Of a stretch of DNA of 64,000 nucleotides, positions 12,001 through 25,369 are shown piece by piece. Made by a program: the position numbers and the translations under genes. The stretch spans positions 10,451,665-10,515,664 of the forward strand of contig JABAKD010000007.1 of assembly GCA_012845835.1 (NCBI GenBank), written 5' to 3'. The first letter of the stretch is position 1. Each line of letters starts with the position of its first letter. The notes under the pieces are model-generated. The model did not search any database. It was not told the origin of the DNA and was given only the letters and a program-made list of their open reading frames with translations. This DNA comes from Undaria pinnatifida. Its lineage: Eukaryota; Sar; Phaeophyceae; Laminariales; Alariaceae.

Positions 12001-12499
12001 ATAGTGCATTTTCTCTGAGCAACAGAGGGCGTGCTGTATACATCAGTCCCAAGTCTCCATGGTAGGGCTGCCCCGCGGTCTGATTAGACTCTTTTATGCC
12101 CCCCCTCGAATTCCGCTCTGTAAGCGGCTCTTAGTAGGATGAGGCTCGACCTTTTTGCGACTCGACGAACATCCCACGGCGCTTCACGTTTGGTGCACAC
12201 CATGTCTGCCTAGTCGGTCAAAGCCCGACGTGATCCGTCCCGGGATTGTGGGGATGCGATGGTTTATTTGTCTCAAGACTACGGCTATGTGCATGAAACG
12301 AGTACACCCTCACCCCCTCCGCCGGTAGTACACGTCTATCATCATGGTTCTTGGTCGGAATCTGTAGAAAATACCCCCCCCCCCCCCCGTTAATACAGCC
12401 TCCTTCTATACCGGCATACCCACCGCGATGCTTGGTATAGAGCTCGGCGGTACTTTCGTGGTAGGTGAACGAGCAACGAACGCAACCAATCTCTAGTTT

Positions 12500-13200
12500 T
12501 TTATTTTTTATCCAGAGTGCAGTAGCGCCTGTGTTGAATTTCGCTCTGTCTTCTGCACATTCGTGACAGAATGCGAATCCACTCCATGCCCGATTCGTTA
12601 TATACAAACGGATACTAGAGTAAAAACAGTTTTGGTGTGTAGCACGCGATGTGTTACCCGTGATGAGAACAATCCGATATGTTGATGGTGCAATCCAGAT
12701 AGACCCCGTATCCAAGTTGGCGCTGAGCTCGAAAGTGTCCAAACCCGCCCACCGCCACAGTCAAACAAAACCCCGTAGGTACACCAAGTCGCAGATCGGG
12801 CCTATACATTGACGGTCGATTCGTCCCAATCGGTATATGTAAAAGAATGTTGACATCATATTGTTCACGGTGTGTGGTACCCGTTCCTAGCACAATCCGA
12901 TATTCCGTGCAACATTTACGATCTACCGAGATAGATCCAAAATCGACACTCTCTTCGACATTATTAGATGTTTTAGTTTGCGCTGACAAACTAAAATAAT
13001 CAAAGCGCACATACCACGCTGTACATCGACCCGACGCTTTTTATATTGCAATCCATGTGTAATCGAGTTCGGAGATCTACACGGATGCTGGTATGATGCA
13101 CCGGTGGGTGTTGCCAGTAGCAAGAACAACCCGACGTTCTTAATTCACGGTGCGTTCAATTGTAGATCCAAAATCCATGCTCGATTAGATCTCTGTGATG
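12500..13200 (-). repeat. Degenerate ~230-bp tandem repeat with open frames
   Basis: On the minus strand three units carry related blocks at about 13105-13134, 12872-12903 and 12645-12676. Each contains a GGRTTGT word and an ACGGGTAMCAC-like word, preceded by a GGATCTA-like word, spaced about 230 bases. The frames through them read RIVLxTGxT in each unit, which is why minus-strand frames of up to 174 codons stay open. The units are too diverged for me to say whether they are an old protein repeat or only an old tandem repeat. I recognise no family. Confidence 0.4.
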
Positions 13201-13680
13201 ATTCCTCTTGCACCCGCAAATCTAAAAGAAAAATAAAAGCATCATACCCCGCCATATGTTTCTTGCCGCCAGCAAAGTCTCGAAAGGGTTTCAACAACCC
13301 TGCAAAGGACGAACACGATGGGTGGGGGTGGTAGGATGGACGACGCGTCGAAATACAGCAGTGCCCGCGGGTCCTGCTGTGTTGGCGGATAAAGCTTTCA
13401 TTAAACGTGCATTTCTGCTGTAGATTCGGCCGGAGATACACAATGGAACAGAGTTGTCGGAAAAGTGGGAACGGAGCCTAAAATGAGCACCAAGCGTTAT
13501 GTCCAGAACCATATGAGGGGATACTACGATACGTCCGCATCACGACAACAGTCTTTCGTTCCTTTTATCTTCTTCTTTTCCAGACGGAGTTTCCGTTCGC
13601 TCTGGAGGGACCGTGGAAACTGCCCTGTGACCGCGACTCTGATTATATGGGTCAACGTGAAAACAACAACAACAACAACA
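13201..13680. other. No gene; one family C edge
   Basis: Mostly unassigned. At about 13625-13682 there is the family C junction: CTGTGACCGCGACT, a GGGTCAACGTGA block, then a CAA run. The same junction occurs at 2383, 21140-21199 and 30688-30735. Confidence 0.5.
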
Positions 13681-13682
13681 AA

Positions 13683-14098
13683 AGTAGTACCCGTGAAACA
13701 CTTTTTTCATCCCCTGTATTGATCAATAATCGACCGAATGAGTGATGGAAAGGTATAGGGTAGGCGTTCGTGGAATCACCCGCGTGTCATGTCGCAAACC
13801 GGTGCTGCTGGGGTGCTAATGGAAGATATAATGTGTGCCATCATTGATCATATCAGCTGGAGTGCTAGATTATCGTAAAAACAACAACAGTAGTACCCGT
13901 GAAACACTTTTTTATCCCCTGTATTGATCAATAATCGACGGAATGAGGGATGGAAGGTAGGGGGTAGGCGCTTGTAGCGTCACCCGCGTGTCATGTCGCA
14001 AACCGGTGCTGCTGGGGTGCTAATGGAAGATACAATATGTATACCATCATCATCATCATATCAGGTGGAGTGCTACATGATCGTAAAACAATTCGCTG
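13683..14098 (+). repeat. ~205-bp tandem duplication
   Basis: Two direct copies (about 13683-13888 and 13889-14098), roughly 90% identical by eye. Both include ACCCGTGAAACACTTTTTT, CGTGTCATGTCGCAAACC and a GGTGCTGCTGGGGTGC block. The duplication abuts the large GTT array on its right and a CAA run on its left. Confidence 0.85.
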
Positions 14099-14130
14099 GC
14101 GCTGTCTTCAGTGCCACATTTACACTGCAC

Positions 14131-14427
<297 letters not shown>

Positions 14428-16480
14428 TTATCAGTAGGAAATCTCCGACAAAAATGTGCAGTTGTTTTGCCGTTGAAAAGCACGTTTGGCCGTTAAACAA
14501 TAGCGACAGCCCAATATGGATCACGACGGGAAACGAGAAAATAAAAATCGAACGTGATCTAACTGCAATATCATGGGCTAGCGGCGGCAGCCGCGCCAGC
14601 AGCATCAGCAACAGTGGAACACAATCGTGACAATGTAGCAGCGTTAAAAGCATTAGGCTATTTAGATAAACGGCTAACTTTACCCCTCCAACACTAAGAA
14701 AAAACTCACCCACATGGTATACTTCAAGTACCAACAACGCAGCTTGCAAAGATGAGTATTGACCCAAATTTCGTCGAACTCACGGCCGACGTCCTTGGAA
14801 TATTTTTATGAAATATTTCCTAGCGGCCTTGTGACCTATCTTAGGCGTCGGTGGTGGGTACCACCATGCATCACACATCACACACAGCTGCACACATAAT
14901 GCTGCTGTTGTTGTTGTTTTCGTTATTGATGTTGGTGCTTTGTGAAGATTTCATCGCTCTTCTGTGAAGACATCCACCGCATTGCACAAACATTTCAATA
15001 CGTTATATACCTACAAATGTATCCATATATCAATAACACACAGCGTACCATGGCATACAGAAGGTGCCCGCTAATAGCTTGTTGTCATAGGAAGCTATAA
15101 TTTGGCATCGAGACCCAATTTCATATTTTTGTCTCCGCCGTTGGTCAGCGGCTACTTCGATAGCTTTTATCTTTTTATGGGGGTTTAACATTGCATTCTT
15201 TTCCTGAGCACTGAGAGAGCACCCAGCTTCTTACTTCTCACTTTGTATATATAGCGATATATGCCGAGTCCCAACGTCTTTCGGTTGACTTTCTTGAGAG
15301 CGAGCCTCCTCTGAATATTGTGTATGGTAATAGTACGGCGGCTATACTCGAACGAGGTATTCCTGGCGGGCATGACACCTGAATAACGCTCCGTCCAATG
15401 AAAATTTCGGTATTTTCGTGTGTGTAGACTGTTGTACACAGATCCCCCCACTTTCGGCATAGCTGACACGACATACTTCTTCCACAATGAACTTGAAACA
15501 TATACCAAATTGGCACGGTATCTGTAGCTGTAATGCAGTACGGCAGATTTAACAAGTAAGTGGTGTATGGTGGCGGGAAAATAAGTGTGTCGGAAAAAAT
15601 ACAGTCCTTTTCGACACTTGGTTGTGTTTACACCGGAGCATATTCAGGCGGGTGATTATCGCTTTTTCTCGCCACACGCACAGCTTAAACCCTGACTTTA
15701 TATCTCACCCTCGGCAGCTTCCTGAACAAGTCGTGATCATAGGCAGGCGTGTGTGCGTGTGTTGGAGGAGCATCACAACAACACTGGGCTATTGAAATCA
15801 ATCAGCGCTGCCAGTCAGTTCAGGGGTTGTGGTGCATCTCCGACAAAATAGTTTCTTCATGGAAACATCCAAAACCCGGCAGCCACAACGCCGACTGCCA
15901 TCTCAGCGGTTGTTTTGTGGTTTCAGCCAGAGCGCTGACTGCTGCCTAGGTGTTCGTGTTGTGTCTCTATACGAAAGGACAATGCGGGGCCTGCCTGGGC
16001 ATTTCGCGGACTCGCAACCACAGACAGGGAGTGCATCTCGAGGGCAAATTATGAGATCAAGATATTTTATCAGCTACGCAGACCCCAGATTGTGCTTTTC
16101 GTCAGAGATCCACCGCAACAACTGAGCAGTGAGCGCTGACCTCTACAGTAGCTCTGCCGTAGTGGTGGTGTACCTGATACATCAATCAGTCTATCAGCTT
16201 TCCCTCCCCTGTATGCACACAACACCGGGGTAGTAGTGTATACTAACCAGTGAGTGCCTTGATTGAACCTCCGCAGAGGGTTCAGGGTTTTTTCACAGCT
16301 CGTCGGTTGTCATGGAAGTGAATACCAGCTCGCACCGTCGCACTCTATGTAAACACGGGTGGGAGACACACATGCATATATGACCCAAGAGGCTATACAG
16401 CAAAGGATGTCCCCTCTTTTCCGATGCCGGTTCTGAGGCGCTAATAATATGTATCACGAATGACTCAGCACCTCACTATT
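14428..16480. other. No gene recognised; family A remnant
   Basis: A partial family A end lies at about 14745-14800 (GCAAAGATGAG, then a TTCGTCGAACTCAC block). The minus-strand frames at 15185-15555 overlap in two registers and have no recognisable domain. The + frame at 15829-16125 (about 99 codons) is likewise unsupported. Confidence 0.4.
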
Positions 16481-16589
16481 ATAACAAAAATATCTTTAGG
16501 CTACCTGTTGGGCGAAGCGTTGCCTACCATTCCGTTGCGGGTTCACATCGCAAAATCAAAACAGAAACGAAAGCTGAACTAAGACCGCA

Positions 16590-16705
16590 ACAAGGAACCG
16601 GGGGGGTCACTCTCGCGAGTGACCGCGAGCCATCGAGAAACGAGGCCCCATATACGTCCCCTCCATCCCTACCGTAGCATTGGTGATATACAGCGCACGC
16701 CCGCG
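16590..16705. mobile_element. Family B MITE, right part
   Basis: Contains the palindromic core GTCACTCTCGCGAGTGAC and the terminal block CCCTACCGTAGC. It corresponds to the right third of the complete copy at 60481-60749. The left end is not recognisable. Confidence 0.5.
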
Positions 16706-17504
16706 CAGGGACTTAGCCGTTTTGCCGAGAGAAGCCCACAGGGCTCAGCCGCTTTACCGACCTAATCCCACCCCTGTTTTTTCCCGGCTATCATGCTCTT
16801 AAAAAAGACAGTGGATCGAGTAAATTCGGACTCAAGGCACAGTACAGGACACCTGGCTAAGAGATATATAAATAGTTATCCCTGGCTGGGTTTCTTAGTT
16901 GAACGAGGGTGTGTGTTATGTACGAACTTCAGTGATACGGCCTCCCAGATTTCGTGTTTCACTGTAAATGATGTCGGCCTGCCTTTCCTCACGATCCGTT
17001 TTCTTGTAAACGTAGGGTGTCTTTTACTGTTGTGTGTTGGCCCGGCCTTTTCGAGAAACTAGAAGGAAAAACCCCATTAGCACTGAAGTTTAGCCTTGGG
17101 CACAGCCTGTCCTGCATTTTGATGTATCCGCGTTTTGGTCGATGCTTGTTTCGCTTTGGATTCGTATTGCGCCGCACCACCAGTCAGTGCGGAGAGACGG
17201 GCTAATTATTATTTGCGCCTAAGTAAAGATGTCTTCAAAAACCTCACCGAACGAGGGACTTTGAAAATCGTGGGAGTGCAACACGATAGCCGATCCCGTC
17301 ACCCACCGGCCTACTACATTCAGAAGGTGTAGTGTTGGCGTTTGCTTCGATTGGGGGAAGCACTTCTTTTTTTCTGAAACGGTTTTCCGGGTGGCGGGCC
17401 TCTCTAGCCCAAACCATCGTCGGAATGTCATTCATTTTTTTGCAGTATATGTTCTGTTTTATGTGTAGGCAAATATCAGGAGATCCTGGGAGGACCAATT
17501 CTAC

Positions 17505-17748
17505 GATAGAGGTAAGAGCATTCTTCGTCTGAAATGTTTTCTGAATGATGGAACTCCTTAACCCCAAATCGTCGGAAATACGCCCCATTTATTTTTGCTT
17601 GATTCTCGTTTTTTACCCAGGTCATGGGATGTCCATCCGGTAGCAGTTTAGCATTCTCCTGATGATCAGTTTTTGGGGGAGGTCTTAAGCTCCAAAGTCT
17701 GAGGAAACCACGGAAAAAACGTGGTGCACCTCTATCGTAGCACGCGTG
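17505..17748. mobile_element. Family E MITE, shortened copy
   Basis: The left end CTACGATAGAGGT is the inverted match of the right end ACCTCTATCGTAG followed by CACGCGT. The interior shares a TCTGAAA block and an ATCGTCGGAAAT block with other E copies. Non-autonomous: no transposase frame. Confidence 0.6.
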
Positions 17749-19015
17749 TTCTACCGGGAGCAAGGCCCCTCATGCAAGCATGGGTCATGAATAATAGCTG
17801 CTTTACCTGAAACATAGTGAACATCATAATGCAAAGGTTTCCAAAGACAACGAGGCATTCCTCTGTTAGCGAGCCCCCCGTAAGCGAGAAGTAGCAAGGC
17901 CCACACTTTTTACCTCTACTCCCATCGTAACTCGCTTATCTTGCTGGCCCTGCAGAGAAAAGGATACACCATGAGAAAATGCTGGCGCCGGGGCGGGGGT
18001 GAGGGGGGCCGGGGAGGGGGGTTCGCTCGCGTGCCCACATGACATATTTTTACGTATTTGCCCGCTTCAACATTATACTTTCATTGATGATGTTTTCTGC
18101 GTGCTCCTCTTTCTGTTGCTGCAGAGGGTTGGTGATTACCGAAGAAGAAAATAGCGTCGAGCAGGTAGGAGGGCGGAAGGGAGGGAGGGTGGTGGATCGT
18201 CCCGTCTGTTTGCACAGACCGTTACACCGATACATTGTCTGTCACAACACTGTATCACAAAGTATGTTTTCGTTCACATAAAATATGCACTTCATGTAGT
18301 ACATGTACCTTCCATTGAATAGGAATAACGAATACAAAATGTGGGCATGTGGGGGGGGGAAGGGGTTCTTCCGCCCGTTGCACAAACTGAGGGTTCGGTG
18401 CATACGAGGAAAAATCCACAATGACATGTTTGCCTAAACATTACATTCATGTTTGTATTATACATCTTGCAGTTCATATACACATGAATCCGAATGCCAC
18501 GAGCCTTAATGAAAACTCCGCTCTGCCTGGAGTATTGTATTGCATATGCTGTCGGTCTTACGCGAGCTCTTCGATTGCGTATCTTTCAAGCTACTAGGAG
18601 CGCAAGAACCGGTGTATGAAACTGGAATAAGCTTACTCCAGCACTGCCACTGACCTGCTTCCAAACATCTAAATTTCCTGTAGATCGCATCGATTCCAAT
18701 TGCCAGCGAACGACTACCACCAATACTCAGTACACGATTGCGTTTCACTGAAAGTCCGATCTGATCAATATTTTGAATCTGGACACCTGGAGGACCGCAT
18801 TGGACTCACAGCGTGCCTTTCTTGTTAACACTTTTTGTTTTCTTGCAATAATAATAATAATAGTTTTCTCGTTTTTCCACGTATTACAATTACACTAGAT
18901 TATAGTACTAACTACACGGTAGACATTACCAGACTAAAAATAATAGAAGAACAGGTGTGTTGATAATTTGTGTCTTCGTTCTGTACATCGTGTTGAGAAC
19001 ATTCCATATGTCGCT
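17749..19015. other. No gene recognised
   Basis: Contains purine-rich and G-rich stretches near 17985-18020 and 18165-18195. No supported gene or shared repeat. Confidence 0.4.
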
Positions 19016-19019
19016 TGAA

Positions 19020-19960
19020 TAGGACAACCCACTGTGCTATGCAGGTATAACTCAGTCGCGTGACTGAGTAGCTCAGTGGGGTACGCAATCTAACCAGCAA
19101 AGTTATGTTTTTGAGCCCGTTGATTGAATCTCCCCGACTTCGTAAGAGGGGTCTCTGCGGCTCGCCCCCCGCCACGCACTACAGCATACAGCAGTGTTCA
19201 AAGTACATTATCATTACACAGTCCATAATGTCTCCAGCGTGGATGCTTTAAAGGACCAAGTAGGAAGTCGGCGAGAATCGAACTCACGACGCATCCTTTA
19301 GTTGGATATATTGCACTGCCCACTACTTATAGATAATGAGTCACGTGCCCTTTGGTGGTTATTTTCCACCACCCACTGACCTACTGAGTCACAGCGTGCA
19401 CGCTGGAGACACTGCCAACGCTAATAATGGTGTGCGTGCTCCTGAATACTACAATAATACGTGTCGAGGGGAGAGCCCCGAAGATTCCGGTCAAGAAGTC
19501 GGCGAGGTTCAATCATCGAACTCGAAACCATAAGTGGCTTAGGAGCTCAGTGGGTATTGCAAATAATCAACAAAAAAAGATGTGTCGTGAGTCGTGAGCT
19601 CGATTCTCGCCGAGTTCACATTTATTTGATATTTTCAAGCGTACGTGCTGGAGACGTTATGGATGGTTAGACTATGATACGAAGTGTGCTAAGATAGTAC
19701 TGACTGCATTAGTAGTACATCGCGATTTCAGAGTCCCGGAGATCCCTGTTGCGGAGCCGGCAAGATTCAATCAACCAACTCGAAAGCATATATGTTGTTT
19801 GTTTTATAGCACAACCCACTGAGCTGCTGTGACTTGAGTATAGCTCAATGGGTTGTGCCATGTATCCAACACCGCATGTGAGTTTATCATCACCTGCATC
19901 TCCGTATAATCACGTGGTCCACAAGCCACACGCCAACAGGTAGGTCTCAGTTTGAGTGCA
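19020..19960. repeat. Cluster of tRNA-derived SINE pieces
   Basis: Pol III A-box-like words (TAGCTCAGTGGGG at 19069; GAGCTCAGTGGGTA near 19550; TAGCTCAATGGGTTG near 19842) are followed 40-60 bases later by B-box-like words (TTGATTGAATCTCC near 19120; GAGCTCGATTCTCGCC near 19597). A reversed B-box (GGCGAGAATCGAACTC) lies near 19268. Near 19795-19857 two A-box-like arms face each other (CACAACCCACTGAGC and an inverted partner). No acceptor stem pairs over 7 bases, so these are tRNA-derived repeats rather than tRNA genes. Confidence 0.6.
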
Positions 19961-20229
19961 AGCGGTATTGCCACGCCCCATACTGCATATGTATAATGAG
20001 ATTGAACTCCTATGCTCGGAGTTCAAGTACGCCTCTTTCGCAGTGCATGCAGCAGGATAGAACGCCAATACGAAATAGAAATAGACTACCGACCCAGGAT
20101 GGGTTTCTTATTTGGTAGAGGGTGTTTTCTGCGCTACTAACGTCAGTTCTCCGCCTCCCGGAATGATGTTTTCCTGCACAAATATCAGCCTTCGTTTCTT
20201 GTCACCATACTTTATGTCACATAGGAGCT

Positions 20230-20940
20230 CTGTGCTTGCATAGCGTGTGGATTGTAACCGCCGCGGAGTCATCATGCCAACGGATCGCGGTTGATGTTGT
20301 TGTAGCTCAAACTGCAACTAGCATCTAAAACACGTGAGTATATTCGTCAACGTTTGATCGAAGTCACCTTTTGTTCACCATGTGCGTACATATTCATAAG
20401 GTGCGCGTGTATGCGTGGCCTGTACCTCGTGGCAGAGCCGGCGAGCCAACGGATTTCGGTTGATGTCGGTATAGGTGAACCGACACAAAAAAAAGTATCA
20501 ATAGTACCGGAAAGTATGTGTCATATGTACCAGTATGGGCGCTCATAGAGTCGCTGGTGGGCATGCAGTATGTATGTAGCCCCTACGATTCATGGCGGTA
20601 GCTGAGATGTTCGACCCAACGGACTGTGGTTGCTGTAGCCGTGCAGTAATTAAAAACTCTGGACCAACTCCTTCAAAACTGAATAGGCTTTTCATAGGGC
20701 CGCATGTAGCATCATAGCGGTCATAGCCATAGCGGTGCCATCGACTCAACGGGTTGCGGGTGGTTGTGGCTGTATAATGTTCCCGCAACACCGTTGTTAA
20801 CACTTGTATATAACTGTTCGCCGTTTATTATGTACGATTAAGCTGTTATTAATGCACCCTGTAGCTCGTAGGGTAACCGAGTCATCGACCCAACGGATTG
20901 CGGTCGATGTAGTTGCAGTCCGATTGCAACCAACCACAGT
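20230..20940 (+). repeat. Degenerate ~150-bp tandem repeat
   Basis: A block close to CCAACGGATTGCGGTTGATG occurs five times, at about 20276, 20452, 20617, 20737 and 20886. It is usually preceded by a CGAG or CGAC word and followed by a TTGTAGC/GTAGTTGCAG-like word. Spacing is irregular (120-175 bases), so this is an old array. Confidence 0.6.
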
Positions 20941-21200
20941 TAGTACTGTGAGCCGGGTAGTACCTAATGAGACGTATGCACCGGCCTGGACCTGGCACAT
21001 CGTAGACTGACTCCCGATTTCACTTCTATATGTTTCTGGTGGAGGCATGAATTGCGTCGGCTGTGATACATGCGTGTACCACCTTGGGCTGTGTGTGTTT
21101 TCCCTGGGGTATTCCTCAGCTCCAGAGTGACTGGAGCCTGTCCTGTGACCACGGACTTGATTATGCGAGTTAATGTGAGAACAACAACAACAACAACCGT
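20940..21200 (-). mobile_element. Family C fragment, retroelement-like fossil
   Basis: Inverted counterpart of the copy at 2383-2650, about 85% identical by eye, and again flanked by a triplet array (CAA on the + strand at about 21180-21198). The junction carries CTGTGACCACGGACTTG. A retropepsin-like stretch is suggested on the minus strand. Short, degenerate and broken. Confidence 0.5.
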
Positions 21201-21381
21201 TCAACGAATAACCCGCGGTACCTGCTAAAGGCACCTGGCAGCTTGACACGAGAGGAGTATACAGACGGGCAGCTGTTCGTGTGACATATTTAGTCTATAC
21301 AGATACTTTTTATTTGTATAATATACTTAAGATTTTTCGTCTTCATATCATAAAAAAACAATGCTCCTCACTAGTAGACTA

Positions 21382-21562
21382 ATAGCTGCGAAATCGAATA
21401 TTTCGTCGAATCTCATATTTATTTGCAAGCTGTGTGTGATACTTCGATCGCGCGTTGTTAATGAAATACGAATACTGTGTCCAGCTGTGAGATCGAATAT
21501 TTTGTCGAAACTCATCTTTGCAAGCTGTGTGTGATACTTCGATCGCGCGCTTTACTTTGTAT
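21382..21562 (-). repeat. Two tandem family A 3' ends
   Basis: Two inverted family A ends follow one another, at about 21382-21465 and 21480-21562. Each has AGCTGYGARATCGAA, a TTTCGTCGAA-like block and AGCTGTGTGTGATACTTCG plus GATCGCGCG. Head-to-tail short copies may reflect local duplication. Confidence 0.7.
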
Positions 21563-24125
21563 TGTATGTACGTATGATACATGCCTCGTGCCTTGTTTCT
21601 ATCTCTCTCGCCACCTTTTTTTTCCGTCTCTGTATTACATCACTCATCTTACCTTTTGCAACCATCATATTACAGACTCCATGAGGCCTCTTGTATTTTG
21701 ACTTTTACGCTCGTGTGTCTCTCGTGTACATGGTGTACGCGGTATCTCCCACTATGCAAAAGGGTTCAATGCCCTGGTGTTGTAGCAGGGACAAACAGTG
21801 TGGACTGTCTGGTAGTTGGTTTGGGTTTATCCAAATAACGAGTTACGATACACCCTTACTTGCCGGTTGCCTGCTCACACGGCAGCGCCACCCACAGAGT
21901 AGAAACCCTCGTATTCCTCAAGATAACAACGTTTTGAACAACTTGGCTATATTAGGAACTCGCCTGAGAATTTAGCTGATAGTGCCCTCATTGGCATGGC
22001 TCTGTTGTTGTAAGTACACCAGTAAGTAGTAATGCACGGATCGATTACGACCGACAGAATGGCAAGGTGGTTCATTGCTTCTTGTATATTGTCACCACTT
22101 CTCGTCTAAAAAGACATGCATTGTATACATCGGCAGCTTGCGCTGCCGGGGTTGCAACGAAGACCACTGATAGGGACAGCTTACGCTATACCTATAATGG
22201 GACCCGAAGGGTGCGCCAGCTAGCGTTGGGCTGCGAAAGCAACTGAGTTAAATCGACAAACGACGTGTAGGAAAATATGTGGAAGTGTGGTGAGCTAAAG
22301 CTTTATTTTTCCCCATCCGCCGGAGGAAAAAAAAAAAACAAAAAAAAAAACATTGAAGCGTTTCAAATAGTATGAAAGTTATCATCGTTGAATTACACAG
22401 AGAAAAAACGGAACAATATATCTAAATATTGAAACCTCCAAACACAGGAAACAACTAACTGAACTGTTGTCTCTCCCTTTCCCGACGTCCGAGCTCTCGC
22501 GTAGAAGTGAACTCGTGCTACCTCGTAATAATTAGTATCGCTCAATAGGACTTAAAATAATCAGAACGGACATCTTGTGGGTATTCTGAACACCCGCCTG
22601 GTCTAAATTGAGAATTGGTTCCCAGATGAGAATAAACTTGAAACTGCGCTGACAGCGAAGAACGAGCCACGTTTAATTCTGTTAGTGGGCCGTTCCTAAC
22701 GAAACCACTACAAAACCTCAGGAATCGTAACTAAACAGCGGCACGTTTTGGCGAATCGTGACATTGGTCATGAATACGGATACTCAATTGTCTCGACAGT
22801 TTCCATAAAAAAATACTTGACATTTCAAAAGTTCAGAACAACAGGAATTTTTGAAGTTTTTGGCATGGATTCGTGTTTTTTTCGCCTTCGTTAGGAACGC
22901 CCCTTAGTCTACGAAATTGAATATGTTTTGTGTCATGTGGGCCGATGCCACCATGCTATCGGGCTCAAATACCCCGTCTTCCTAATTGTCGATGTTATGG
23001 CGGCAGGAGGAAGAACAAGCAGTGGATCCCAGGTATTGTATCACGCACAGCTAGCAGTGCGTCATTTCGAAGCACTGCCGCTTGCTGCTCGTGGCATTGA
23101 TGATAATAACGGTTTTCTAGTTTTTGCTTCGTCTGTGTTTCGTTTTATTCTGCACTGTAGCTGATGCAACGCTGATGTTCTGGTACTAAGCACTAGGTAG
23201 CCGCTCTTTTTATGCACGATCGTAGACGGGTAGTACCAGGACTGGCACCGTGAAATCAAGCGAACTGCTATAAGTCATCCGGCGTATCGTGTAAACAGAG
23301 TCAGGCCAACGCACTTCTAGTATTACAGTCAGCAGCAGCAGCTGCGTGCGGCTGATGATCCGGTGAATGCGTCACGCGCCGGGCCACTGAACAACGTGCT
23401 GCCATCATTCTATATATCATTATCAATAGTAGTATAAAGTGTTTGCGCACCACATAGTTCCATAGTTGAAGTCGAAGGGCGTCCTATGTCCTATCACATA
23501 TCATACGTAAATTTTAGATAACAAAGAGATCGATGGCCGGATCGAAGCCAGGTTAGCATCGGTTAAATCCTCGAATCGCCCCAAAATATGCAAGGTAATA
23601 ATAATAATGTTGCTATGGCGCCTGCCCACGCCATGTGATATTCTTTTCCTAGCGAATGGGCAAAGACTAACCATATAGACAGTAAGGGAGTGTGCACTTA
23701 CAGTAGAATAAAATATACCGCCCCGCCCCTAACCTAGTTTATGTGAACGTTTCATCATACAACTACTTTTTCAAATACAACACCCATTGTACTACGCACG
23801 AGGCACAGAATGAGTAAAAAGAGAGCGGTTTCTGCCCGAAGGGTGGGCCTGCTCCCATTTCAAGCTATCGTATCACACGTCCTTGAGCAGTTCGCAACCA
23901 TATTGAGGACAGGTGACAGACTCAGCAACTTCATCACGACGAGTAGAGGGGGCTAGACGCAGGCTTTTCAGGCCAGCAGGGAGCTAACGAGGTGCGAAAC
24001 ACGGGCCCGTCGGCCCAGTGAAGTATCTAAACAGACACACGTACTCGGCACGCGAAGTGGCAGACCCCTACGGAGTGTGCAAACACCGCATCGAACATGG
24101 CTGGTTCGTAGCCCTTGAATAAAGA
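21563..24125. other. No gene recognised
   Basis: Long unassigned stretch with an oligo-A run at about 22328-22352. Open frames are short and unsupported. A tRNA-like word (GGTTAAATCCTCGAATCG) near 23560 may be another SINE remnant. Confidence 0.4.
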
Positions 24126-24128
24126 CCC

Positions 24129-24386
24129 ATGGAGAACGAAGACCATGAAGACCGTTCAACAACGCCTGAACCAAACACCCCCAGCGTTCAACCCACGAAC
24201 ATTGTTTGTTCGGCACCAGCAGAAGCAGCAGCAGCAAGTTGCGCCTCAGGAGCCAACGCCGCTGGCGGCATCGCGATGCCCGCATTGGAAGAGCGGATAG
24301 AGGTGCGGCTCTTCTCGCCGCAAAAGCCAAGCAATCGCACTTCACTGACCCCCCCCATATCGCCTTTACTCTGCTACTACAACCAG
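24129..24386 (+). CDS. Possible first coding exon, unknown protein
   Basis: An ATG in good context (CCCATGG) opens a frame of about 86 codons ending at the donor-like CAG|GTAGGT at 24384-24391. The protein starts acidic (MENEDHEDRS) and then has a Ser/Pro/Ala-rich segment and the stretch ALEERIEVRLFSPQKPSNRT, which looks more protein-like than most frames here. I recognise no domain and cannot place a following exon. It may equally be a chance open frame; the CCAGGTA word at its end is common throughout the window and weakens the splice argument. Confidence 0.25.
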
Positions 24387-24391
24387 GTAGG

Positions 24392-25365
24392 TACATGCGG
24401 AAGAGGTAGAAGAGCAGGTAGAACACCAGTGAAGACCAATGATACCACAAACAGCAGACCGAGATGTGTTTTCAATGTGACACACTCCTGCGTGTAATTT
24501 AAGTGCTGGGATTCACGCGGGCTTGTTCCTTGTCCCATCATACCTACCTGCTGTTAATGAGGAGACAGATCTTTGGGCTCGACAAGCGACGATACCGGCC
24601 GGCGTGATACATAGTCTAATATTTCGTATACTTAACCGAAGTAAGTTCGGCGTGTTTTTTGTGTGCCGCAGTTTCAAGTTCATTCCTATCCGAAAGTCTA
24701 TAATATTCTCCTCTGAGAGAATCTGGTGTTTGCTGATGATGTCGTTGGGTTGAAATGAATAACGCGTTTGATGAGAAGACGAAACGCACACAGCAGTTGC
24801 AATTACTGCGATTCCCAACTGCCACATTACAGGCACACACTTGCATTATAATTTTCCAGCTGTCAAGCTTTCCAGTTTATATTCCCTTGCTGCGCCGCAG
24901 CGTAGCCATTTGTAAGTAAGGTTACCTTGCGGTATATACACGGCAACTATTTTGTTGCCGTCGTATGTAGATAGATCACAATCCATACTTTAGATAGGTG
25001 TGGTCAACAAGTCAATTCAGTCGAACAAAGCAGTCCTGATCTATTCGTGGTGTAGAGCAGACAGACGAAAAAGGCCAGGTATTTGATTATTTCCGTTTTG
25101 CTTGATTCAACGCCTGCTGCTGCTGCGTGGCGTGCTCGCTTCAACTTCCGCCATCTCAGACCAATCTCCCACTCAGTGCTCAAACTCGCACAAGCTCTTG
25201 TATCTAGATGCTTGTTTAGCGTTCAAAATTGTGGGAAAGCCGCCCCCCCGTGCGCATGTATGGAGCCATGCTTGGGTAGAAAAGGTGATGCATTCAGTTG
25301 ACAAAAGTAATGTTTTTGCCACGGTAGAGGTAGCGTTTTGAATACATATTCTAGACTATGCAGGT
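24392..25365. other. No gene recognised
   Basis: No supported gene. A + strand frame at 25083-25301 is short and has no domain. Confidence 0.4.
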
Positions 25366-25369
25366 AACA

